Below, in pieces: positions 34,746 to 43,500 of a stretch of 64,000 nt of DNA. The notes below the pieces were generated by a model that saw only the letters and a list, made by a program, of their open reading frames with translations, did not search any database and had not been told where the DNA came from. A program made the translations under genes and the position numbers. The DNA comes from Calothrix brevissima NIES-22 (lineage in GTDB: Bacteria > Cyanobacteriota > Cyanobacteriia > Cyanobacteriales > Nostocaceae): assembly GCF_002367995.1 (NCBI RefSeq), contig NZ_AP018207.1, positions 1 through 64,000 on the forward strand. Direction: 5' to 3'. The stretch's first letter is position 1. The number at the start of each line of letters is the position of its first letter.

Positions 34746-34829
34746 AAAATCCAAAATCTAAAATCCAAAATCTAAAATCCAAAATCTAAAATCCAAAATC
34801 TAAAATCCAAAATCTAAAATCTAAAATTC
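34746..34829. repeat. AAAATCCAAAATCT tandem repeat
   Basis: Six or so 14-bp units in tandem directly after the MITE, of the long tandemly repeated type of filamentous cyanobacteria. No spacers, so not a CRISPR array. Confidence 0.85.
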
Positions 34830-34922
34830 CTGGCTCCCCTGCTGCTGAATTCACCCGCGATCGCCTTTCTGTTGCTAAATTAACAAAGTAGAATAAAAAA
34901 TCACAGTTAGGTGCAATCAACA

Positions 34923-37079
34923 ATGGTATCTACTTCTACATCATTCTCGGATATCAAAAACCATTGGGCACGCTTATTTATTGAAGCTTTATTAGCGCGT
35001 CGTATTTTAAGTGGCTATCCAAACGGGACTTTTCGTCCCGATAACTCCGTAACTCGTGCAGAATTTGCTGCCATTATTAAGAAAGTATTTACAGTAGCGC
35101 AAAAGCGCCAATATGTGCCTTTTACTGATGTCCCTACTAGCCATTGGGCTTTTAGTGCTATTCAGCAATCCTATGAAGCAGCATTTCTTAGTGGCTATCC
35201 CGATCGCACTTTTCGCCCTAATAATAGAATAGCCCGGGGTGATGTCTTTGTTGCCATAGTCAATGGCTTGGATATTGGCACGAAAATTAAACCCGATTTA
35301 GTAAATAAGCTGTCGCAATTTTATCAAGATGCCAATGCGATCGCAACTTATGCTAAAAATCAAGTAGCAATTGCTACAAGTGCTGGGTTAGTAGCTAGTT
35401 ATCCCAATATCAAATTACTCAACCCCACTATCGCCGCCACTCGTGCAGATGTCGCCGTGATAGTTTATCAAGCTTTAGTTTACCTGGGGCAAGCAGATAA
35501 AATTACCTCTACTTATTTAATCGCGCCACCCACGCCAATCCCCTCATCAACGCCAATACCAACGCCAGCACCAGCGCCAATACCAACACCAGCGCCAGTT
35601 CCAGTACCAGCACCAGCACCAGCGCCAGTGCCAGTACCAGCACCAGCACCAGCGCCAGTACCAGTACCAATACCAACCCCAACACCAGCGAATACGGTGA
35701 GGGTAAATCATCAACGGGAGTTTCGCGGTGTGTGGGTAGCCTCAGTTTGGAATGGTAATTGGCCTTCTAAACCGGGATTACCAACTGAACAACAAAAAGC
35801 TGAATTAGTTGCAATTATCAAACGATTGCAGCAACTTAACTTTAATGCGCTAATTTTGCAGGTACGTCCCGAAGGTGATGCGCTGTATGCTTCGACTTTA
35901 GAACCTTGGAGTGCTTGGTTAACAGGAACTCAAGGGAAAGCACCAGATCCATTTTATGACCCCTTAGAATTTGCGATCGCCGAATGCCACAAACGTAACA
36001 TTGAAGTTCACGCTTGGTTCAATCCCTATCGCGCTAAAACCTCTATTAGACAAGGAACAAACGTCATTCCTCACATAGCCGTCACCAATCCCCAAGTTGT
36101 TTATCAATGGGGTAGTCAGCTATGGATGGACCCTGGATTGCAAGTAGTCCAAGATAGAGCTTATAATGTCATTCTCGATGTTGTTCGCCGTTATGATATC
36201 GATGGCGTTCACTTAGACGATTATTTTTATCCTTATCCCATATCCGGTCAAAATTTCCCCGATAGCAAAACCTACGAAACTTATCGACAAGCTGGCGGTG
36301 GATTGAATATCGGTGACTGGCGCAGAGAAAACGTCAACCTGATGGTGCTGCGTCTAGGGGAAGGCATTAAAGCTGCCAAGCCCCATGTTAAATTTGGCAT
36401 CAGTCCCTTCGGTATTTACAGGCCTGGACAACCAACAGGAATTACTGGCTTAGATGCCTATGATGTTCTGTATGCCGACTCAAAGAAATGGTTAGAACAA
36501 GGTTGGATTGATTATATTGCACCCCAACTTTACTGGCGTACCGACCAAGCCCAACAAAGTTATACCGCCTTACTTAAGTGGTGGACGCAGGTAAACACTA
36601 AGCAAAAACACGTTTACGCTGGTAACAATTTAACCGAACCCAGTAACAAAAGCCGCGAGAGTGAAGAGATTGAAAAACAAATAGTCTTTAGCCGTAGCCA
36701 AACAGCAAACTTGTCATTAGGGAATATTTTCTTTAATCTCGATGTCTTAATCCAAAACAGTCAAGGTATCGCTGATAAATTTCAAACTCAGCTTTATACC
36801 AAACCTGCCGTACCGCCAATTATGCCTTGGCACGACACCACACCGCCAGCACCCCCCACCGCATTGCAATATGTAAATGGCAGACTTAATTGGGAACCTG
36901 GCGATAATCAACCAGTTCGTTCTTGGGTACTGTATCACCAAGCGGGAGAAAATTGGGAAATTCAGCGAATTTTATCTGCCGGTACTAACTTTGCTACAGT
37001 AGGGGCAGGTACCTATGCAGTCTCCGCAGTGAATAGGTTAGCCACTGAGAGTTTAGGCGTGGTAATTACAGTTAGTTAA
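34923..37079 (+). CDS. SLH-domain protein with family 10 glycosyl hydrolase-like (GHL10) domain
   Basis: From ATG 34923 (TTAGGTG nearby upstream; GTG 34911 is an alternative) the protein has 718 residues. Three SLH modules cover about 1-200: FSDIKNHWARLFIEALLARR, SGYPNGTFRPDNSVTRAEFA, FTDVPTSHWAFSAIQQSYEA and a third degenerate one. A linker of about 50 Pro/Ala/Thr/Val residues follows. The GHL10 (DUF187) domain runs from REFRGVWVASVWNGNWPSKP through VHAWFNPYRA, DGVHLDDYFYPYP and GISPFGIYRPG. The protein should bind cell-wall polymers and cleave a glycan. No ordinary signal peptide is visible before the first SLH, which is unusual for a surface protein. Confidence 0.9.
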   Translation: MVSTSTSFSDIKNHWARLFIEALLARRILSGYPNGTFRPDNSVTRAEFAAIIKKVFTVAQKRQYVPFTDVPTSHWAFSAIQQSYEAAFLSGYPDRTFRPNNRIARGDVFVAIVNGLDIGTKIKPDLVNKLSQFYQDANAIATYAKNQVAIATSAGLVASYPNIKLLNPTIAATRADVAVIVYQALVYLGQADKITSTYLIAPPTPIPSSTPIPTPAPAPIPTPAPVPVPAPAPAPVPVPAPAPAPVPVPIPTPTPANTVRVNHQREFRGVWVASVWNGNWPSKPGLPTEQQKAELVAIIKRLQQLNFNALILQVRPEGDALYASTLEPWSAWLTGTQGKAPDPFYDPLEFAIAECHKRNIEVHAWFNPYRAKTSIRQGTNVIPHIAVTNPQVVYQWGSQLWMDPGLQVVQDRAYNVILDVVRRYDIDGVHLDDYFYPYPISGQNFPDSKTYETYRQAGGGLNIGDWRRENVNLMVLRLGEGIKAAKPHVKFGISPFGIYRPGQPTGITGLDAYDVLYADSKKWLEQGWIDYIAPQLYWRTDQAQQSYTALLKWWTQVNTKQKHVYAGNNLTEPSNKSRESEEIEKQIVFSRSQTANLSLGNIFFNLDVLIQNSQGIADKFQTQLYTKPAVPPIMPWHDTTPPAPPTALQYVNGRLNWEPGDNQPVRSWVLYHQAGENWEIQRILSAGTNFATVGAGTYAVSAVNRLATESLGVVITVS

Positions 37080-37118
37080 TTTCTGCAATCTATATCTGCA
37101 AATTGAGATTATTTGTGT

Positions 37119-37156
37119 AACTTCCCGTCATCAAATTGATGACGCGGAAGTTTTTT
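37119..37156 (+). terminator. Rho-independent terminator of the SLH/GHL10 gene
   Basis: The arms AACTTCC-GTCATC and GATGAC-GGAAGTT enclose AAATT and are followed by six T, 40 bases after the stop codon. Confidence 0.85.
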
Positions 37157-37722
37157 AATATGGGAGTAATTAGTCACAGATATAACATTAATTTAACAAA
37201 AGAATGCGAAAGATTGTAGGGGCACTGGCAATGCCATGCCCTCTAGAATATATTAATGTGTCGCTAAAAATATTAGTACATGCATAAGTCTATATACCCT
37301 TTTTATAGCTAAGTAATTAGCTGGAAATTTTCAATTATTCAAGACTCAGGATGGTAATTGATTCTTGATATAAATACTTACAGCATATTTCAGGTAAATG
37401 AGGTACGCGCTTCGGGGCATGGCAGTGCCAGTGCCCCTACAATCAACGATAATCTGTACCTCACTAACTGGCAATCTGCTGTAATTTATAAATTCTAATA
37501 AGCAAACTTTGACGATTAGATAATTATAATTGCCAAAATTGTGCGGAATTGACTATAATTAATGGAACAATTCATTTTTGCTAATTCTCGTAATTGCGTA
37601 AAAACCAGTTGGGAATTTTTGCTGATAATTCCGCAAAAAGCTGAGATTAGTCTAGATTCGGGGAATCCTTAAAAAAGAATAAAAAGCTAACTTTATTTAG
37701 ATTTAAGGACTACAGCATCACA
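37157..37722. other. Intergenic region with REP elements
   Basis: No gene is visible. A repeat at 37198-37268 (AGAATGCG...ATTGTAGGGGC, then GCCCTCTAGAATAT and TGTGTCGC) recurs at 40374-40443 with a different palindromic centre. A second REP at about 37405-37485 (GGCATGGCAGTGCC centre, GGCAATCTGCTGTAA end) partly recurs at 45670-45715. The COP23 promoter should lie after 37500. Confidence 0.7.
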
Positions 37723-38316
37723 ATGAAACTGCAATCATTAACAACTGCTTTCGCAGCAGGTGCGATCGCATTCGGTACTACTATTTCTCTACATCAACCA
37801 AGCTACGCCCAAGCAAGAGGATTTTACTGCGATCGCTCTACAGGCGTACCCGTGACAATGTACCAAACTTACTCCGGTGCGAGGGAACCTTGGATTCGCT
37901 GGACTTCTAATTATTTCACACAATCAGGCTACGACCCAGTACAACGTTGTGAAGAAGTCAGTGCCAGATTAGAAACATATCGACTTAGCAGAAAGCTGAG
38001 ATTTATTACTGTCGGCATTATGAATGGGCAAAGAGTTGTCTGTACTGCTAGCATATTCAATGGCCGCTGTGAAGGCTTGATATTGACCCTCAAACCTCGT
38101 GAAGATGGAGTAAGAACCCTAAATAATCTCTTAGCATGGCGTGATGGGCAAGCTGGTGCCCCATCCCTCTATGAAAGTGGTACAGTACCTTACATAGATG
38201 TGAGCGATCGCTTAGGACAAGATACCAACCCTACACCATCGTCTACTCCTAGCAATGTTGAGCCAGTACCATCCCAACCGCAACCGGATGGAGGACGTAG
38301 CGGAGAGTTCAATTAA
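37723..38316 (+). CDS. COP23 domain-containing exported protein
   Basis: The 197-residue protein has a signal peptide (MKLQSLTTAFAAGAIAFGTT, cleavage near SYAQA). Its mature part matches the COP23 family (circadian oscillating protein of cyanobacteria): RGFYCDRSTGVPVTMYQTYS, EPWIRWTSNYFTQSGYDPVQ, RCEEVSARLETYR and CTASIFNGRCEGLILTLKP. Conserved cysteines can pair. The tail after DRLGQDTN is Pro/Ser rich. The next gene, a trypsin-like protease, begins at the base after this stop codon, so the two form an operon. In other cyanobacteria COP23 was described as a membrane-associated protein with circadian synthesis; its role is unknown. Confidence 0.87.
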   Translation: MKLQSLTTAFAAGAIAFGTTISLHQPSYAQARGFYCDRSTGVPVTMYQTYSGAREPWIRWTSNYFTQSGYDPVQRCEEVSARLETYRLSRKLRFITVGIMNGQRVVCTASIFNGRCEGLILTLKPREDGVRTLNNLLAWRDGQAGAPSLYESGTVPYIDVSDRLGQDTNPTPSSTPSNVEPVPSQPQPDGGRSGEFN

Positions 38317-39120
38317 ATGTCCCTCAGTGGTTGGTTATTATTGGGGCTGATCGTCAATTTAGCGTTAGCGGAGCTTACCGAAGGTATCGCTCAATTTGAT
38401 TTGCCAGTTCAGCAGAGTACTATTGCCCAAACAGTCCCTAAATATTCCCTCACAACTCCCACCCAGACAGAGAATATTCAAAAATTAGCACAACAGACTA
38501 CTGTGCGCATCCTCACCGCCAATGCTTCCGGTTCTGGTGTGATTGTGCAGCATCAAGGACAAATCTACACAGTATTAACTAGCTGGCATGTAGTTGCTTT
38601 TAGCGATCGCCATACAATTATCACCCCTGATGGTCGTCGTTATACTCCATCGCGCCAACCACAGCAACTAGGTAATAGCGATTTAGCAATTACTCAGTTT
38701 CCCAGTAATTCCCGCTATCAAATCGCAACAATTAGCACTGAACCTGTAAAACTAGGAGAGCCTGTATTTGCAGCTGGCTTCCCCATGTACCAAGAACAGA
38801 GTTTAGCCACTACTTTTGATCGAGGTATCAAAGTATTCCGCTTTACCAGTGGCAAGATATCAGTTTTACCCCCAAAATCTCTCGCTCAAGGTTATCGCTT
38901 AGGTTACACAAATGATATTGCTATAGGTATGAGCGGCGGCCCGATTTTTAATGCTAGTGGCTTGCTAATTGGGATTAATGGACGGTTGAAAAACCGCGAT
39001 CCAAATTTTGGTATGTATACCTTTGAAGATGGTACAGAACCACCACTAGGATTGTTACCACAAATAGTTAGTTCTAGTTGGGGAATTCCTATTACTAATT
39101 ATTTGCAGTTTCATAACTAG
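38317..39120 (+). CDS. Exported trypsin-like serine protease
   Basis: The 267-residue protein has an N-terminal signal (MSLSGWLLLGLIVNLALAEL). The chymotrypsin-fold triad is visible: His91 in LTSWHVVAF, Asp122 in NSDLAITQF and Ser206 in AIGMSGGPIFNASG. GSGVIVQHQG precedes the His as usual. It starts immediately after the COP23 stop, so translation is coupled. It should act in the periplasm or outside the cell. It is related to the protease at 39427-40317 (same motif order), probably by duplication. Confidence 0.9.
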   Translation: MSLSGWLLLGLIVNLALAELTEGIAQFDLPVQQSTIAQTVPKYSLTTPTQTENIQKLAQQTTVRILTANASGSGVIVQHQGQIYTVLTSWHVVAFSDRHTIITPDGRRYTPSRQPQQLGNSDLAITQFPSNSRYQIATISTEPVKLGEPVFAAGFPMYQEQSLATTFDRGIKVFRFTSGKISVLPPKSLAQGYRLGYTNDIAIGMSGGPIFNASGLLIGINGRLKNRDPNFGMYTFEDGTEPPLGLLPQIVSSSWGIPITNYLQFHN

Positions 39121-39426
39121 CTTGAAAGTGGGCATGGGGCATTGGGCATTGGGCATGGGAAAAACAAATTTTCATGTTTGGTTGTGGGTTTTTCCCATGC
39201 AGGAATAGCTTGAAAATACAGTTAACTGTTGACTCTTAAGAGAGATTTTCGTGTTTGGTTGTGAAATTTTCTCGTGATTATCTGTCTTAAAAGAGTTATT
39301 TCCCCCTTGTCCTCCTTGTCCCCCTTGTCCTCCTTGTATCCCTTCCCTTCTCTTTCATACAAAGCGATGAAAATGGTTTCATCGAGACTGCCTTTTTTGA
39401 TAATTTTCACCTCAGAGTAGTTAATT
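39121..39426. repeat. Short repeats between the two protease genes
   Basis: Contains GGGCATG/GGGCATT heptamers (about 39131-39158) and a CCTTGTCCTCCTTGTCCCC minisatellite (about 39304-39340, the complement of GGGGACAAG units). No gene. Confidence 0.75.
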
Positions 39427-40317
39427 ATGAATTTCAGTTTTTCTCGCTTTAACTCTGTGCCTGGGTTACTAACAGGAACAGCAGTAGTAGCAGCCATAGT
39501 AATTAATCAACCTGCATCTGCCAAAACAGCGAAAGAAGTAGCGCAAATTGCCGTCCCCACTACAGTAAGAATTGATAATTCATTAGGCAGTAATTATGGT
39601 GGTTCTGGGGTAATTATTAGTAGAGATGGTAATACTTATACTGTATTAACAGCAAATCATGTAGTTAAAAGTGCAAATACTGAATACAGCATTCGCACCA
39701 GCAAAAATAAAACTCATAACGTCATTTCTGTGCAAAATTTGCAGAGAAATGATAGCGATCCAGATTTAGCAATTGTGAAATTTGAAAGTGCAGAAGAGTA
39801 TCCTGTTGCCCCAATTAGCAATTCTGATAATGCGGGCATTGGTACAGGTATTTATATTTCTGGTTATCCCATGTCTATTGAGAATAATAACGACCGGGAA
39901 TATGAGTTTACAAAAGGACAAATTACCAGCCGCCCAGAAAGCAAGCCTCAAGGCTATACCATGCGTTATGATGCGGTGACGCGACGGGGTATGAGTGGCG
40001 GCCCGGTATTTGATGTGAGTGGGCGTGTGGTAGGAATTCACGGCCAAGGCGATCGCGACGGAGTAATTAAAAATGAGTCTGCTACCGGCGGAGAGATAGA
40101 AATCAAAACAGGCTTTAACGCAGCCGTTCCGATTAATACATTCAAGGAATTAATTTCTCAAACTGGCGTACAAGTTGCATTTCAAGAAGATAATTCCCAA
40201 GCTGAAAATGTAGAAGCAACCCAACCAACAAAAGCTGAAGTCAGAAGTTGGGCACAAGATTTTGCTGTCGGAGTAGTTAACACCATTATCGAAAGAGTGA
40301 TTCCTCGTTTTTGGTAA
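39427..40317 (+). CDS. Exported trypsin-like serine protease
   Basis: The 296-residue protein has an N-terminal signal (LLTGTAVVAAIVINQPASAK). The triad is His78 in LTANHVVKSA, Asp113 in DPDLAIVKF and Ser190 in RRGMSGGPVFDVSG. It differs from the previous protease in a longer acidic C-terminal tail (about 240-296) that includes AEVRSWAQDFAVG. It has its own upstream space (306 bp), so probably its own promoter. Together with the COP23/protease operon and the following CHAT gene it forms a block of exported proteins. Confidence 0.9.
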   Translation: MNFSFSRFNSVPGLLTGTAVVAAIVINQPASAKTAKEVAQIAVPTTVRIDNSLGSNYGGSGVIISRDGNTYTVLTANHVVKSANTEYSIRTSKNKTHNVISVQNLQRNDSDPDLAIVKFESAEEYPVAPISNSDNAGIGTGIYISGYPMSIENNNDREYEFTKGQITSRPESKPQGYTMRYDAVTRRGMSGGPVFDVSGRVVGIHGQGDRDGVIKNESATGGEIEIKTGFNAAVPINTFKELISQTGVQVAFQEDNSQAENVEATQPTKAEVRSWAQDFAVGVVNTIIERVIPRFW

Positions 40318-40373
40318 GAAAAAATAGGCGATCGCTTTGATTGTGTTGAGTGCAACTGAATACCAATTTGAAA

Positions 40374-40443
40374 AAAGAATGCGCCAGATTGTAGGGGCGG
40401 GGAAACCCCGCCCTCTAGAATATTATTGATGTGTCGCAAACAC
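40374..40443. repeat. REP with swapped palindromic centre (copy of 37198-37268)
   Basis: The flanks AGAATGCG, ATTGTAGGGGC and GCCCTCTAGAATAT match the copy at 37198, but the centre is GGGGAAACCCC instead of ACTGGCAATGCC. No gene is seen in 40318-40574. Confidence 0.75.
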
Positions 40444-40574
40444 TATTTACAGCGATTTTCAGGTAAATGAACTACATCTTTATATCTCACGCAAAGGCGC
40501 AAAGGCATAAAGGCACAAAGAAATACAGATATTAGCTTTTAGTCTAAATACATGAAAACTGCTGTGAATTATTA

Positions 40575-43500
40575 CTATAATCCATTACCCATTAAAATGA
40601 ATGGTGACCAATAATAAGGATGTGCATAGTTATTTGCATTGTCTTGATTTCTTGGAGATGCACCAGGCTTGGGTCTGAGTTCAATGCCACCACGTTGTTT
40701 ATTATTTTCTTTGGTAGATTTATTCGCGTGTAATAAACTTAATTGTGCTTGACGTAATGCTTCCGATTTGGTCATTTTACCAGTAGCTAAATTTTTATAA
40801 AATTCTTGCATTAATCGGGCAGTACTAGCATCACTAACTAACCATAAAGAAGCGATTACAGACTTAGCACCTGCTATCATAAACTCATGAGCCGTAGAGT
40901 TAATTTCTATCCCATCTTGCTCAAGTGAATCAGCCAGGGCGCTACGACAAGCAGACAGTACAACTAAATGAACTTTGCCCAAGCCGGTCAAAGTTTTAAT
41001 TTTAGGAATGGTTAAATAACCTCCTTTTCCTAAAAGTATATATGATTCATAGGTTTTAGCTTGTTTGTTGGATACAAATTCACCATGAGTAGCCAAGTGT
41101 AAAATTTGCTTACCAGCAAGATTATCTCTTAGAGTCAGAAAATCAAATTTTTGATTGAGGAACTTTAACCCCGAATAAATTTTTAAAATATTATCAATCT
41201 CTGTTTGCACACTCGGTAGAGGATCTAATCCGGCTACAGATTCAGATACACCCATTGCTAATACTTGAGTATCTTTATTTGCTTGTAAATTAGGTTTATT
41301 AACATCTGTAAGACTTGTTGAAAGTAGGTTGTGAACGCTGTATTTCTCAATTAAATATTGTTTGCCATCATATAACGCGCTCATGGGAACATAGCGTGTT
41401 ACTCTATCAAGTGCAAAAACAAGATGTTTTACCGGGTTTGCTTTCAGTTCTGGTTCTAAAGGTTTAATTAGCCAGTTATACAGTTTTTGACTTGCTAGTT
41501 GGATTTTAGGAATATCAGCAGATGTGCAAACTCCCCCCTCACAATATTTGATTAAATCACGAAACTCTTGGACTGCTTTTCCTAATTCTTGTTTGCTAAC
41601 TTTGACTTCAAATGCCTTATGTACTCCCCCTGGTGCAGTCAATAGCAACCACATTTTATCTTCGATTACAAAAGGAGAAATCATTACTGTACCTGGTTGC
41701 GCTTCGACAATTTCTTTAGCTTTATTCTTATATCGTGGATCAAAACTGCCATCATCTTTAGCAATTCGGGAACGTATCTCTTCTTCAATTGCTTTTAAGT
41801 CTTGATCGTATTGTGTATTGATAGCCTCAACTTGATCTAGAAGTTGACTTTTTTCACTTGGGGAACATTTCTTTTGTTCATCACATTCTTTAATCTTTAA
41901 TCCCAAAGCAATTAAAGAGTTATTTTTTGCTTGAATTCTCGCTTCTCTGAGATCTCGTACATTAATTAAATCTAATACCTGCTGTGCTTCTGCTGTACGT
42001 CCCTGTTTAAGTAATAAATCAGCATATTGACGATAAATATCAACCGTCTTTACTTTGTCAAAGCCAGCGATTGTTTGCCAAAAAGATGCTTGTAAATCTG
42101 GTGTCAGTCCTTGGAAACCGCGTCTTATTTCCTCTGCACGAATGAAAGCTTCTCTAAAATTTTTAATCGCTTCTTCAGGTTGATTTAAATCGGCATAAGC
42201 ACGACCTAATCCAGCATATATACTAGAATCATCACCTACAGCTTTCGCTGAAACTTTAATTGCTAAAGCTTGTTTATATACCGTTATTGCATCCTGCTTT
42301 CTACCAAATTTGTGATGAATCAGCCCTAAAAGTGTCAGTGCAGTTTTTTCATCTTTAGGACTTTGAGCTTTTCTCGTAAGTGCTAGGTAAGCTTGGGCTG
42401 ATTCCATTGCTTTTTGGTCATTATTTAAATCACCATAACCTACACTTAGTACTACATTTGCTAACATTTCTAACCAAATCGTCTTTGTTTTTTGAGAAAT
42501 AGCTAACCCCTGATTAGCCAATTCAATAGTTTTTTGCGGTTCGCCTTTAGCAAAGTGTACATAAGCAAGTAAAAATAAACTCAATCCCTCCAATTGGGGG
42601 TTTTGCAGTTTCTTTGCTGTCGAATACGCCTGTTGAGATAAATCGAGGGCTTTTTGATAATCTCCAAGTGGGGACACGTAAAATGTGGTTTGATTAACTA
42701 GTGCCAAAAATTCAGAAAAGGGATTTTTATCTTGCTTGGCAATTGTTAAGCTTTGTTGTAATAATTCCAGAACTTTCTGCAAGTTTCCTTGAGCAGTATA
42801 AACATCCTTAAGGATATTCAGTGCATCTAATTTAAGTTTGATATTTTTGGTTTTGTCTGCTGTCTCCAACAGTAAATTTGCTAATTCCGTAGCTTGTGAA
42901 TAATTTCCCATTGCAACATACACTGTAGCAAGTTGCTTTAATGCATCTGCTTCCATAGCAGAATTTTTAATTTGTTTAGCTATATCTACAGCTTGTTGAA
43001 TAAGTTTAATAGCCCGATCAAATTCTCGCAGCGCAGCATATGAATCACCTAAACTAATTAACGCTGGTGCTTCTAGTTCTGGTTTTTTTAGTGTCTGTAC
43101 CAAATCAAGACGCTGTTGGGCAAATTTTAAAGATTTATCATACTCTCCTAATGCAAGATAAGACCTACTTAAATTTGAAAAAACAAATGATTTTGTTTGC
43201 CAAGCATTAGGTTGTTGCTCTTCAGATAATTTTTTAATATCAATCGCTGCTATCTTTGTTAAAGCTTGCTCTGCCAATTCAATCGCTTTTTGGTAGTTTC
43301 CTAGTACCTGGTTACTACTGGCAATATTTAATAAAGCTAGCACTTCCCAAATCGGGTTTTTAAGTTGTTGAGCAATTTCTAACTGTCGCTGATTGAGTTC
43401 AATTTTTTTGGTTTGATTTTCTAGTGAGCCATAAATTATAGCTAGAATAGACAAAGCAAAATCTTCCGCTTCCAAATTTTCAGACTGTTGAGCAAGTTTG

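Noticed and set aside
34746-34829. CRISPR-like regular array
   Set aside because: The units are contiguous without spacers; the same holds for all heptamer arrays in the window. No cas genes are present.
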